From the NCBI GenBank assembly GCA_029718625.1, contig CM056380.1:101499586-101563585 (forward strand): a stretch of 64,000 nucleotides of DNA, read 5' to 3'. The position numbers were made by a program, and so were the translations under genes. This document shows, in pieces, positions 32,247-43,839 of the stretch (its first letter is position 1; each line of letters opens with the position of its first letter). This stretch comes from Synaphobranchus kaupii. Lineage: Eukaryota > Chordata > Actinopteri > Anguilliformes > Synaphobranchidae. The notes below the pieces were generated by a model, which worked only from the letters and a program-made list of their open reading frames with translations, did no database searches and had not been told where the DNA came from.

Positions 32247-32879
32247 TGTCATGGTTATTGCTGCCTCTGCTATTCTTCTATTTGATTTCTCTTTTGGGCG
32301 TCGTCTCGACGTTCTATCGGATTTTTTCCGCCTCCGTTCCGGTGTTTGCTTCTCACCCGACAATTATTTCTCACACCTGTGCGGTGTTTCCGCCAGCTAT
32401 AAATGCTCAGGACTTCCGCTTTTCCGCACTTCGATATTGTCAGTTGTTACGCTGACAACAAAGTCGATAAAGGTTTAGGATTTTCGCTTACTGCATTCTT
32501 GATTTGTCATTATAGAGAATGCAGTTTAAAGACACAGGTTCGCAAATTTCTTTCATTCCTTTTTTACCGTTTTCTTCGGGTCTTTATTTTTTTTTCATTC
32601 TATTTGCCTCTTGTCTACGCCTACTAGTTAGTGCGTGAGGTTTCTTTTTGGTTGGTTTATTATTCTCGCTGTTTATTCGAGATTCGCCTCCTTTTGAGGT
32701 TGGTTATTATTTTGGCTTATGCCAGGGAGGTTTTGTTCCCGATTTTTTGTTTAACTCCTTCCCCTGCGGTTAGTTTCCGTTTCTGTGGCGAGTTTGTATT
32801 TAACTCGCTTTCTGATTCCCTGTCAGTCGCATTTGGTTCTCCGAACCTAAAAAAAACTCCATCCCACCCCATCATTACA
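32247..32879 (+). repeat. 5' LTR of the gypsy element
   Basis: Runs from TGTCATGGTTATTGC to TCATTACA (TG...CA), about 633 bases. CTATAAATGC near 32398 is a TATA-like promoter. Downstream of it come several short stem-loops (for example TACGCCTAC...GTGCGTGAGG near 32618-32640, and CCTCCTTTTGAGG at 32687-32699). The sequence straight after the LTR (GAATATCGAAGTC) should include the primer-binding site, but I cannot match it to a tRNA. Confidence 0.75.
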
Positions 32880-32895
32880 GAATATCGAAGTCATT

Positions 32896-35776
32896 ATGGA
32901 GAGACCAGCGAAGGTGACAGAAACACCAAGAACGCTAGCCAGCCAAGGCACTACAGGGGCTACTTTAGAGGAGACACTCTTCGCCTTACAAATTCAACAA
33001 AGTCAGTTAGTGGACCAAGTTCAGAGCGAGGGGGAATGTCTACAGAGACTCACAGAGAGTCTGTCTAGACTCACTACTACACTACTCACTACTACTACAT
33101 TGGTGCTCGCCTTCCAGGCAGTCCGAGGATCAGCCCCTCCATACCTCCAAAAGCTCATCAGACCCTACACACCTACCAGATCCCTGCGTTCAGCCTCCTC
33201 AGGACGACTGGTACCCCCCCCCACTTCATACTAGCACCCGGTCTCGACGTCTGTCTGTCCTGGCCCCACGGTGGTGGAATGAGCTCCCCGTGGAGGTCAG
33301 AACAACAGAAAGTCTGACCGCCTTCAACCGCAGATTGAAGACTCACCTCTTTAAGCTGCACCTCTCTCCATCCCTCCCTACCTCCTTGTGACCTCCCTTG
33401 ATTGTGTTTTATAAATCCTTGTTTAAGTGGTTCATGCTTCTAGTTCAATACTTGTAAGGTTACTTATTGGCTTACTGTTGTGCACGCCAATGATTGATAT
33501 CGTGTGGTCCCCCCCCCCCCCAAAAAAAAATAAAAAAAAATAAAAAATCATACTGACTGCGCCCGGTGTTTGAATTCGTATTTACCTTTTAGGGTTGTTT
33601 TTAACGCACTTGTTTCAGGTTGAAAAATGCACTAATGTACGTCCCTCTGGATAAGAGCGTCTGCCAAATGTCTAAAATGTAAATGTAATGTAAACTACTG
33701 CAGCCAATCCTCCTCCAGTGACTCCAGCACAAGCATCTCCCATTCCCATGCCACGTACACTTAAAGAACCCAAACTCCAGTTACCCCCTCGTTATGGAGG
33801 AGAGCCGGGGAAATGCTGCCCATTTCTCACGCAGTGTTTGATTTTCTTTCAAGCGCAGCCCTCTCGCTTTTCCACACCAGAATCCCGGGTTGCGTTTATA
33901 TTATCACGCATGGGCTGATCCCCTGATTAGGTCCAACGCCCCTATCATACGTGACCCGGTTCAACTCATGAGGGAGATGCAAATTGTGTTTGACCACGAA
34001 GTCTCAGGCGAAGAGGCAGCCAGAGAGTTGACTAGTTTGCGCCAGGGTTCTGACACAGTGGCTTCTTTCGCTATTACGTTTCGAGCACTGGCTGGGGAGA
34101 CAGGATGGCCCGACGGGCCGCTTAAATCTTTATTTCGGCAGGCATTGTCCAAACCAATAAAAGACGCCCTAACCATGCTCGAACCTCCTGCCACGTTCAG
34201 TGACCTGGTCATGACGGCCATACGCCTGGACAACCGGATCAGGGAACGTGAGCGTGAAGGGAGAAACTATGCTCCCCTGCATAAATCAGCATTCTCTGTA
34301 GGAGCTCCACCCAGTTCTTCCACCCAACCCTCCGCGGGTCAGGAGGAGCCCATGCAGGTGGATGGGTCATCCTTCTGCAGATCCAAGTCAGTCAAACCCC
34401 GGGTGGCCTGGTGCTATTATTGCAAACACAAGGGGCATATAAAGGAACAATGTCCTAAGGTGGCGGGAAACGAGGGGTCTCACTAGGGAGACCGAGGTCC
34501 CCAGTGAGACTAAATAGTACAAATTCTCGGACACTGTTACCTGTCCAATTGTGTTGGGGGGGGCCGCTCTGTGAGGGTAAACGCCTTTATTGATTCTGAA
34601 GCTGTGGAATCATTTATCGACGCTAAATGGGTTAGGGATCTAAAAATTCCCACACATCGCCTTACCAGCTCTCGTCAGGTTACAGCCCTTGATAGTCGGC
34701 CTTTAGGTTCCGGGATCATTAAAGTGAGGACTGGTGCATTAGAGATGCGCATCTCTCTTTGGGATCACTCGGAGAGGATAAAATTATTTTTAATTGATTC
34801 ACCATCATACCCGTTAGTGTTGGGACATTCATGGCTTGGGCTACATGATCCTCATATTAGTTGGGGCCGAGATGGAGATCCCATTCACCAATGGGGTTCC
34901 CAGTGTCACGCGCATGGTCATACTACTGCCTATCCTTCGTCAGGCTTTGTTCCTGATCTTTCCGATCTCAATTCCGAGAGTGAGTCAGAGGAGGCGGAGT
35001 TTTGCCCCGACCAGGATAATTCTTCTATTATGAGTAAAGAGGAGAGTCTATCCTGGGACCCCTTTGCGGAAGGGGGCCTCATGGAGGAGGATGACACTTC
35101 GGTTTCCGATTTTAACTGGGACAGGTCATCTGACGCTACTTCCGAGAATCCAGATCTAGTAGGGGCACTCGAGTTTGAGCTTCCCATGGTTGTTCCGGTG
35201 GAGTATTCTGACCTTGCTGAGGTCTTTAGTAAACAACGCGCTACTAAATTACCACCACATAGACCCTACGGTGCACTATTGAGCTTTACCCGGGTGCTGT
35301 TCCTCCCAGGGGCTCACTGTATTCACTATCGGTTCCAGAGAGTGCGGCCATGAGGGAGTACATTGAGGAGGCTTTGGCTAATGGGTTCATCAGACCTTCT
35401 ACGTCACCAGCAGGTGCTGGGTTCCTTTTTTAAAAAAAAAGAAAGATGGAGGTTTGAGGCCCTGCATAGACTATCAAGCTCTAAATGACATTACCATTAA
35501 AAACAGGTACCCTCTTCCACTTATGAACTCTGCATCTGAGCGCTTACAGGGGGCATCGGTTTTTACCAAGATTGACCTTCGCAACGCATATAACCTTGTG
35601 CGCATGCGGAAAGGTGATGAATGAAGGACTGCGTCTAATACGCACCACGGAGACTATGAATACCGGGTGATGCCTTTTGTCCTCACTAACGCCCCCTCTG
35701 TCTTCCAGGCGCTAGTGAACGACGTTTTGAGAGAGATGTTGGAGAAATTTGTGTTTGTCTACCTTGACGACATTTA
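32896..35776 (+). pseudogene. gag-pol relic of the gypsy element
   Basis: The gag N-terminus opens MERPAKVTETP at 32896 and runs to about 33098, where a LINE interrupts it. Gag resumes at about 33695 and reaches a CCHC zinc knuckle (C-X2-C-X4-H-X4-C) at 34412-34453. The protease region (34571 on) has DSEA where the aspartic protease motif should read DS/TGA, so the active site is damaged. Reverse transcriptase remains, split over frames, are at 35180-36017; the YLDD catalytic box is at 35759-35770 and is followed at once by a stop (TAA, 35774-35776). Further stops and shifts lie near 35340, 35430 and 35620. Not functional. Confidence 0.85.
33100..33693 (+). mobile_element. 5'-truncated LINE (L2-like) inserted in gag
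   Basis: The C-terminal end of a LINE ORF2 (APPYLQKLIRPYTPTRSLRS, then in another frame APRWWNELPVEVR and LKTHLFKL), followed by a 3'UTR with TCTGGATAAGAGCGTCTGCC and an AATGTAA-type tail, both hallmarks of a common fish LINE. ACTACTAC-like sequence occurs on both sides and may be the target duplication, but the host sequence is itself repetitive there. Confidence 0.78.
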
Positions 35777-36017
35777 AAGTTTCTCTCCAGATCTCTCATC
35801 TCACGTGAGACAGGTTCTGAAAGCGCTTCTTGAAGCCCAACTCCTTCTTAAAGCCAAGAAATGCGCTTTCCACACCAGCTCCGTTTCTTTCTTGGGTTCT
35901 ATTGTGGCGGAGGGTAAAGTGCTGATGGACCCAGAGAAGATCTCTGCGGTAAAAGATTGGCCTACTCCCAATTCGGTGAAGCAGGTTCAACGCTTCTTGG
36001 GGTTTGCCCAGGGGTAA

Positions 36018-36586
36018 AATCGAAAATAAGAAAATGAACAAAGCTACATGGAGCTGTCATTCTACCACATGACTCCACCTCAGAATTCTTCACATAAAAC
36101 AGGTTAAAATGATAAGATAAGCATTCAATATGTCCTCCGTAAAAATACTTTAATATAAAGGGCATAGAATTATCATAGCTTTATTGATTCAGGTGTGATG
36201 GCTTGAGCCTTACACAAATGTCCTCATTTACTTTTGACTATAATATTAGTTCTTATTATTTGAACACCTTCGGGCCAACTGAAGGAAATATACTTTGCTG
36301 AAACCCAGTTTTATGAATTTTGTTAAAACTTGTGCGTTTTAGTTTGAGGAAACCGTGCATTCATAAGATGGTAAAGTAACATCAGTTTCATTAAAGGTTC
36401 GCAAATTATTTCAACTAAATACAAAGGCACATGGTAGCTTAAGAAAATTGATTTATGAAAAAAAAAAAATTTGATTTATGAAAAAGATGATAAAGAAGAT
36501 TATTTTCGATAACAAGAATGGAAACGGGTCATTTAATGCGCTATACACTGTTACTATACACATAAATACTTTGGATCCCTGTACCC
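36018..36586. other. 3' flank and probable 3'UTR of prok2
   Basis: Descending from the prok2 stop on the minus strand. AT-rich, with no second gene. A duplicated TTTGATTTATGAAAAA-like motif lies at about 36447-36485. Confidence 0.4.
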
Positions 36587-39500
36587 TCAGAAATAATAGT
36601 CTTGGTACTTATAAGGTGGCAAACATTTGAATTTTCCTTCTGTTGTTCTCATGCATGCCAGGTTTGGCAGGCAGGGGCACATGTGATAAAGCCTTTTTCC
36701 AAAGAATGGTACCTGGAGAGAGAAACATAAAATGGTATTGGCCTCATGCTCAAACACAAACACTTTGATTTATGCAGTTCTGGTGCCATCATAAGAAAAC
36801 ATTTATCCCACACTTTGTAAACACACTGCACAAGTACAGTAGGCCTACTAAATGCATTGTGTAATTGCAGAAATGATAAGGAATGGGTTTGGAGTTGGAG
36901 GAGAGAAGGGAGAGGCTACAAGAAAAGCAGTGTGACAATGTACTACAGAGGCTATGTGCTCTCTCTCTCTTTCTCTCTCAATATACATATACATATATAT
37001 ATATATATATACATATACAGTGCCCTCCACAATTATTGGCACCCCTGGTAAAGAAGTAAAAAGGGTTATAAAAAAAATCACCGTTTGGTGAATTAGCTTA
37101 ATCTCACACTGAAAAAATGAGAAAAAAATTCCCCCTCATCAAGAAATAATTATTTTTTAACAAAACCACATGTGCCCCAATTATTGGCACCCCTGCATTT
37201 AATACTTTGTACAACCTCCCTTTGCCAATAAAACAGCACTGAGTCTTCTCCCGTAGCATCTAATAAGGTTGGAGAATACAGAGCAAGGAATCTGAGACCA
37301 TTCCTCTTTACAGAATCTCTCCAGATCATCCAGAGTCCAAGGTCCTCTCTTGTGCACTCTCCTCTTCAGCTCAGCCCACAGGTTTTCAATGGGGTTTAGG
37401 TCAGGGGACTGAGATGGCCATGGCAGAAGCTTGATTTTGTGTTCAGTTAAACATTTTTGTGTTGATTTGGATGTATGTTTTGGATCATTGTCCTGCTGGA
37501 AGATCCAACAATGACCCAGTTTTAGTTTGCTGGCAGAGGCAGCCAGATTCAGATTTCAAATTTCCTGGTATTTCATGGAGTCATGATGCCATGTACCCTA
37601 ACAAGGTTCCCAGGGCCTTTGGAGGAAAAACAGCCTCACAAACCTCCACCATACTTAACAATGGGGATCAGGTTATTTTCGGTATAGCCATCCTTCTTTT
37701 TATGCCAAACCCACCTTGAGTGTTGGTTGCCGAAAAGCTCAATTTTCGTTTAATCTGACCACAGAACACAGTTCCAGTCAAAGTTCCAGTAGCGTTTAGC
37801 AAACTCCAGGCACTTACATTTGTGGTGAAATGACAGGAAAGGCATTTTTCTGGCATGCCTTCCAAATTATTTGTTGGCATGGAGGTGACATCTAATGGTA
37901 GTTTTGGAGACTTGATGACCCCAAGATGCTACTTTCCTCTGTAATTCTCCAACAGTAATCCTTGGGAATTTTTTTTGCCTCTCTTACCATCCTCCTCACT
38001 GTGCGTGGGGGCAAAATAAACTTGGGTCCTCTTCCAGGCAAGTTTGTAACAGTTCCAGTTGCTTTGAACTTTTTAAGTATTGCCCTAACGGTAGATATGG
38101 GCATTTTCAGGTGAGTAGCTATTTTTTTAATATAGCCACTCCCTGACTTAAGAAGCTCAACACACTTTTCCTTTTCCCTCATTTATTTTGTGTGTTCTCT
38201 TATCTTTCCCATGTTGATGTATGAATAAGGGAATATGGCCTCTGTGTCACCTCATATTTATACCCCAATGAAACAGGAAGTCATGGATTACTGCTTGAAA
38301 GTTCATAAACACTCTGATCAACTTTAAAAAGTCAAATATAAATGGAAAAAATGCTTCAGTTACATTTTGTTCATAAGAATTTCTAGGGGTGCCAATAATT
38401 GTGGCACACATAGTTTTGTTAAAAATAATTATTTCTTGATGAGGGATTTTTTTTTTCTCAGAATACATTTACTTCAATTAAAGATTGGATTGTTAAAAAT
38501 TTTTCAGTGTGAGATTAAGGTAAATCAGGAACCTTGGAGGAGTCGCGCCCTGAAGAGGGCGTGGCGATCTCCGTCCTACTGCCGGCTGACAGGGTTGCGC
38601 AGCGGTGATGCTCTAGCGGTTGCTACGGGGGGAAATGAATTAGAATAGGGGTTCAATTGGCTACTAAATTGGGAAAAAATCAGAAATAAATTAAAATAAA
38701 TAAATAAAAAATATGAGAAAGTGTAAGAGAAGCAAAAGCAGGTGAGAATGTACAGGTGAGAATGTACAGGTAAAGTGATGGAAAAATATGAGAAAATGTA
38801 AGAGAAGCAAAAGCAGGTGAGAATGTACAGGTGAGAATGTACAGGTGAGAATGTACAGGTAAAGTGGGGGGGCTGGACTGACTTTGTGACTCATCGGGTG
38901 GCAGTGCTCTTCTTCCTGCCCCATGGGGGTGCACATCCGCAGGCTCCTGATCCACAGGCTGACTGCACAGCACATGGCCCCGCCACACTGAGAGTCCGTC
39001 TCACAAGCCTACAGGAGGACAGGCACGCGCGTCACAGTGGCGCGCACACGCAAAACACACGCCTCACACTCACTCATTAACACTCAGGCATGCGGGCGCT
39101 CATAAATACACAAGCCCGGTCTCTCTCGCTCACGCGCGCACACACGCATGCACGCGCGTCACAGTGACGCACACGCATGCATGCAATCACACGCCGCGAT
39201 ACACGCAAAACACACGCCTCACACTCACTCATTAACACTCAGGCATGCGGGCGCTCATAAATACACAAGCCCGGTCTCTCTTGCACACACTCGCGTACAC
39301 GCATGCACACGCGTCACAGTGACGCGCACACGTACACGCAAAACACACGCCTCACACTCACTCCCTAACACTCAAACACACGTTGTGCTCATAAATACAC
39401 AAGCCCGGTCACTCTCAACACACATGCACGCACAAACACACACATTCATACATGGATACATATGTCACTCGTACAGGTGTGTGTGTATGTGCATTCACAC

Positions 39501-40779
39501 ACACAATCAAAATTACCTTTAGATAAACACACAAACACACACACACTCAGACTGACACGCATGTACATATGAAAACACAAGCCAGCTCGAACTAAACATC
39601 TGAATATCAGCACAACTGTGAGATGGCAGAGTATACTAGAGAATTTTAATGGTCAAAGGATTTTAGATGCCTACATTGTCTGAGTGGTGATTGTTTATTC
39701 ATCATAGTTCAGTAAGAACTGTGAAACTGTCTATCAGCTGTCCGTCTCGCAGGAAAGACTACTCTCAGTGAATTCCATGGCTTGAGAAGCCAGTGATTTA
39801 TTGTGAGAGCTTCATAAAGAGTTTAACTTGCTCTGAGATCCATGGTTTCATGCATCTCACTCAATCCACATTAAGTTCCCAAAATGACTACAGAAACCTT
39901 TTTTTTAAATTTTTTTTAATGAGAAAGACTGTTTCAACAGATACGTATAACACAGCATTTTATCTATCAAGTGCTGACAATTACACCTAAGGACAATACA
40001 GATTCATATTGTTGGCAAGTGCATATAAAGTCATTATAAATTCAATAGCACATTCAGATATGAATTTACATTCCATATATTTTTTAAATTATTTTTAAAT
40101 TATTTTTAAAATTAATTATTATTTATTTCATTTAGCTTTTTTTTGTTGCATTTTTCTGATGTTGGCTCAGTCCTGCTAGTGTATACTGTTGTTTTATAAA
40201 TTGAAAATCCCATCACATGAGTTCAAAATCCCTTTCTCTTTTGCGAGCAAACAAGAACACACACATTTCACAGTCAAGCATATAAGAATTTTGTTTGGTA
40301 CATCCTGATTTGTACATGTGAAAACTTTTAAGGAAAATTTCAGGAATGCTTATGGCTATTGTTTAATTGGAATGATATAGCTGGGTCAGAAATGGCAAGG
40401 TGTCTATTAGAGCATATACCGAAAATAAACCTTAAATCCATATTTTGTATAATCATGCCAAGGTGTGTCAAAATGTCCCCAAATGAACAAGCAACAATTC
40501 TGGGACATTTTGGTCACACTTCGAAACTTCGCCTCACTTGGATTTTACCTCTTGTGAGAATAATGGCAGCAATGAAAACAAGAGTAATTAATATAGCTTT
40601 TTGCTCATACTGAAAAATACTTCCATAAATATAAGCAACAAGTATGTTTGTATAGCTGTGTCACCTAGAGACAAACCATGTACCCAAGGTGTGCGGAAGT
40701 CACTCACCCCAGTAATGACCGCGGAGGATCCGTGGGAAATTAGCAGGGAACAGAAGAGCAGTGAAAAGATGGACTTCAT
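36587..40779 (-). CDS. prok2: Prokineticin 2 (3 coding exons)
   Basis: Secreted cysteine-rich ligand of the AVIT family that acts on PROKR1/PROKR2 (GPCRs). Coding exons on the minus strand: 40779-40708 (24 codons), 39008-38883 (42 codons) and 36712-36587 (41 codons plus stop TGA at 36589-36587), all joined in phase 0 at GT...AG boundaries; the product is 107 residues (human PROK2 is about 108). Residues 1-19 are a signal peptide ([19 protein letters not shown]). The mature chain then starts AVITGA, the invariant N-terminus needed for receptor activation, with the A coming from exon 2. Exon 2 encodes [18 protein letters not shown] and RMCTPMG. Exon 3 encodes [20 protein letters not shown] and a final Cys in FKCLPP. 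All ten conserved cysteines are present. The gene is intact despite heavy repeat content: intron 1 holds a CA-rich minisatellite next to exon 2, and intron 2 holds a 14-bp tandem repeat and a Tc1 element. Confidence 0.94.
36961..37017. repeat. (CT)n/(AT)n microsatellite in prok2 intron 2
   Basis: CT run followed by an ATATAC/(AT)n run ending in the TA used by the adjoining Tc1 element. Confidence 0.85.
37018..38519 (-). mobile_element. Tc1-like transposon in prok2 intron 2, right end truncated
   Basis: Left end CAGTGCCCTCCACAATTATT next to TA (37016-37017). The sequence GGGGTGCCAATAATTGTG appears inverted at the right side (38388-38405), and about 140 bases of the two ends pair (37018-37200 with 38380-38519), but the outermost right terminus is missing. 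It encloses a degraded transposase on the minus strand. It was probably mobilised once into the intron and is now fixed and inert. Confidence 0.85.
37202..38182 (-). pseudogene. Tc1-family transposase relic
   Basis: On the minus strand the N-terminal DNA-binding part is open from 38182 to 37892 ([20 protein letters not shown] as the helix-turn-helix, then [20 protein letters not shown]). Later pieces show [20 protein letters not shown] and, further on, [13 protein letters not shown] and [15 protein letters not shown] segments from the DDE catalytic core. An in-frame stop lies just upstream of 38182 and several frameshifts separate the pieces, so it is dead. Confidence 0.8.
38520..38700 (+). 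repeat. SINE-like or retroposon fragment with A-rich tail
   Basis: The segment GTCCTACTGCCGGCTGACAG ... GGTTCAATTGGCTACTAAAT ends in an AAATAAATAAATAAA tail. It looks like a short retroposon in prok2 intron 2. I cannot identify clear A and B boxes, so the class is uncertain. Confidence 0.35.
38705..38866. repeat. 14-bp tandem repeat beside prok2 exon 2
   Basis: The unit GTGAGAATGTACAG is repeated two and then three times, inside a larger unit of about 80 bases (starting ATATGAGAAA-TGTAAGAGAA) that occurs twice. It ends about 11 bases from the exon 2 donor GT (38882-38881). Confidence 0.9.
39025..39560. repeat. CA/CG-rich minisatellite in prok2 intron 1
   Basis: Three diverged copies of a 127-155-base unit; the word GTCACAGTG recurs at 39031, 39158 and 39313. 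Each is rich in CACACGC and CTCACACTCACTC-type words and carries CATAAATACACAAGCCCGGTC. Plain CA-rich sequence follows to 39560. It begins about 17 bases from the exon 2 acceptor (39008). Confidence 0.9.
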
Positions 40780-40919
40780 GGTGGAGAGAGATAGTAGTTC
40801 TCCCGATGCTGCGTTGTCCAGACTATGAGAAGTGGAGGGTGTGTGTGTGTATGTCGTGCGTGTTTGTCTGAATGAATATGTGTGTCTTTAAGTGTGGGTC
40901 GAGTTGAAGTGGCCCCCAA

Positions 40920-40990
40920 GCTTGCCTGAAGAGGGCAGAGACCGAGTGGTTTATAAGCCCAGCCGGCATCGACATGCTCAATGACTCATT
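40920..40990 (-). promoter_or_regulatory. Core promoter of prok2 (TATA box and AP-1-like site)
   Basis: On the minus strand a TATAAA (40955-40950) sits about 170 bases upstream of the prok2 ATG, predicting transcription start near 40925 and a 5'UTR of roughly 145 bases. An AP-1 type TGAGTCA (40988-40982) lies about 30 bases further upstream. I looked for the CACGTG E-boxes reported for circadian control of mammalian PROK2 and saw none in the nearest few hundred bases. Position and motif evidence only. Confidence 0.5.
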
Positions 40991-41224
40991 TGCACCAGTA
41001 AAGCTCGGGAAGGGGAAAAAAAACACAGTCCAAGGTAAGCACGGTACACAGCATCCTTCTGCAATAAGTGACCGTGTCTACACTCAAGGCTGATTCTAGT
41101 CTTCTTTGTCCTCAGTCCTTTTGTTGCCTACTCTTAACATATTGAGCGATGCAACATATACAGTATGTTCAGTCCTGCCCACTTATTAGTCTCCCTCATC
41201 TCCAAAGTTTGCCTATTAAATTGC
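40990..41224. other. prok2 upstream flank
   Basis: No gene or repeat recognised; possible distal promoter sequence. Confidence 0.3.
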
Positions 41225-41838
41225 TGTTGTTGTGTTTGAGCACTGGACTGGAGCCAAACGCAAGACTCGGAGACAAAACTCAAAGTAAGCTCCACAAAGG
41301 AGTGTATTTATTGAACAAGGCAGGGTAGAAGGCAAACAAACGAACGGGGAAAAACTACAGGCGACAGGCTGGAAGCGGGGTTGGCAAACTAAGACGGGGC
41401 AGGTGAGGAGTCAGGGCTGGAGCGGGCAAAGCAGGAGGCAGGCTGGGCGGGCTGGAGCGAGGAACAAAAACAAACAGGTTAGCAAGCAAGTGACAAACAA
41501 ACTGGCCGGGAGAGATCTCAAGGCAGAACTGAGAAAACAAACTGGCGAAGAGACTGTGAAACAGGGGAACTTAAATAGAGAGGGGAACAGGTGGGAAGGC
41601 TAATTGAATAATGGGAGATATGGGGGATAAAGGGAGTGAGGAATGTGTGCGAGAGGGAGAGCGATAGGCTAACTAATCAGGGGAGAAACAAGGAACTAAA
41701 CGGGGACCACGCCCAGCCTGCAACAAACACGGAAACTAGACAGACAGGGTAAACTGAAAAACACAACATGAAACATAAGGACTGGGAAAGGAAGGAAACG
41801 AAAGGGAGGTGGACTGGAGGGAAACGGCGGATGTTACA
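41225..41838 (-). mobile_element. Solo LTR (minus orientation)
   Basis: On the minus strand it starts TGTAACATCCGCC and ends near GCTCAAACACAACA, with an AATAAA poly(A) signal (41312-41307) shortly before the end. CTGGGCGTGGTCC (41702-41715 region) is shared with the LTR at 54439-55620. No internal coding region is attached. The 5-bp target duplication is not convincing. Confidence 0.65.
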
Positions 41839-43839
41839 GCTGCAAGGCAAACTCATAAACATGCCATGCAATTGACTTAAAAATGATACTGGGCATGAGT
41901 CATGTAACTTGGCTAAATTGCCTCCTTTAAACCCTTACGTGGTGGATCTTGTCCCTGGGTTGCATACTTCTTTTTAGTCGGGAAGAGTTATAAACAAATC
42001 CGATGAAACAGTTTTTTGTATATTGAAGAAAGTCACTCCTCTGGCTCTACAAAAGCCAAGGGACAAGGGTATGTGGAAGTATAAGACATTCCATTTAAGA
42101 ATGAATTATTTGACATATGAGATTCATTTGTGTCCTTGTCTGTCAATGCCATGCAATTTCAAGTTTTTGTTTGTGGTTTTGAATGGCTTTGCTTAGAGCT
42201 GTGGCATGAGAGCAGCTTTCTGGTGTCCCTGACCTATGTTATTTATTTTTTTAAATGACAAAATCTTTTTGCTGTCTTGAAAAAGGATGATGGCAAACTG
42301 AAATGAAAGCATTTCTTTGCACAGAAATAAATGTCACACATAGATAAATGTCAAAGACAGACAAAATAGGTGAAAACTACTGTGGTATGTAAGTCTGTAA
42401 GTGTTGCTCTGAAAACCCTCTGGAATCAAGAACTGAAGGTATAACAAAGAAGTTATAATATAAATCACACTATTTGAATATTGCAACAAATTCATAACGC
42501 TGACTCATTAATTAATGGGCTAAATACATGATAACTGTTAACTGTGGTCATGAGTGACAAGGTCTGAGTGGTTACATAGACAATAAGCTTGGGGGTGGCC
42601 CTGAACTGTCCTGCTAAGTAATGTGAAAGCCAATCGGATGCGAGGTTTGTAGACTTCATCACTCTTTAGTGCGACCTGAGGGGTCACTCGAGTCACACCG
42701 GAAATCAGACCTTCCACGGAAATGTGTTGCTGGGGACCAGAGCAGCAGCCCACTGACACGGGGAGCGACTACAACCGAGCTACAATCAAAAGTCAACAAA
42801 ATGAGAGGAGATAACCTGCGTAATAACCGAGATCTCTGTATGCTGGAGAATCATGTTTGCTGAAAGTATCCTGATGGATTTCGCACCAGGCAAAAATATG
42901 AATTGTGCCCTTCACTTGACTGATCGCTCATCTGGACTGGAGATGCTGTGAATTTCAGATTGCATTTGTTGTGTCATGAAATAAAATAAAATTTAAGTCA
43001 GTCAGAGCCAACGCCATCCTGCATTATTACAAGTTGTCCCTCCTTGAGGCCAACGCCGTATCAATGGACTGCCTTGACATCCCTCTCATAGCTATGATGT
43101 GTCACTGGAGCTCAATTATCTCTCACACACACACGTACAGAAAAATTTCTCCAGCTGGGAAAATAATTTTCCTGGAGTCCTCACAGTTCAACTTCCTTTC
43201 CTTTAAAAATTAAAAGGCGCAATCGGGATCTTAATTAAAATGTCAAATATGAACATTATACATATGTGGACTATAAATACTGTATCCGGCTCCTGTATTT
43301 AGTGTGTGCTTGCATTGTTCTGTCTGACACTTAATTTTGAATGAGTAAATGAGAGTTAAGCTGAACATGTGTCAAAGGATTATTTGAAAGTGAGCAACAA
43401 AAACACATGCTGTGAAGATTCTGTCCATGGTGTCTCTTCTTTTGAGATGACAGGACGCTCTGCTCTCTGCCTGGCACAACCTTCCTTAGCATTCATCATT
43501 TATGAGACAAGAGGAAAAATATCACTGTAAAACATGCCTTCATTCTTTTTCACATAGAGTATGAACACTGCATGCTTAAGACTCCTGCAAATCATAGTTT
43601 GTATCACTTCCAAACACAGAATATATACAGTATATATACATTTTCATACAATTTCATAAATAATGTAATGACAAAATAACCAAAAGCCTTGGTTATGGTA
43701 TAAAAACAACTATTTTTTTCCTATTGTTTTCAGAACTAACGATGAGAGGTTTTTGCATAACAACAGACTAAATAGAACTAGTAACCAGAAATAGTATTAA
43801 TGACGAGATGTTTTCGGTCAATAGAACTACCAACCGGAG
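41839..43839. other. Intergenic DNA, nothing recognised
   Basis: AT-rich and mostly unique-looking; no exon or named repeat seen. Confidence 0.4.

Larger units (their letters stand above)
32247..36017 (+). mobile_element. Ty3/gypsy LTR retrotransposon, 3'-truncated and inactivated
   Basis: Order: 5' LTR (32247-32879), gag start (32896), LINE insertion (about 33100-33693), gag continuation with a zinc knuckle, protease, then reverse transcriptase up to 36017. RNase H, integrase and the 3' LTR are missing; unrelated DNA follows, so the right side is truncated. Several stops and frameshifts disable it. Related LTR sequence occurs at about 45470-46177 and, inverted, at 60298-60515. Confidence 0.88.

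Noticed and set aside
37459..37719. Plus-strand frame in prok2 intron 2
   Set aside because: Antisense of the Tc1 transposase relic.
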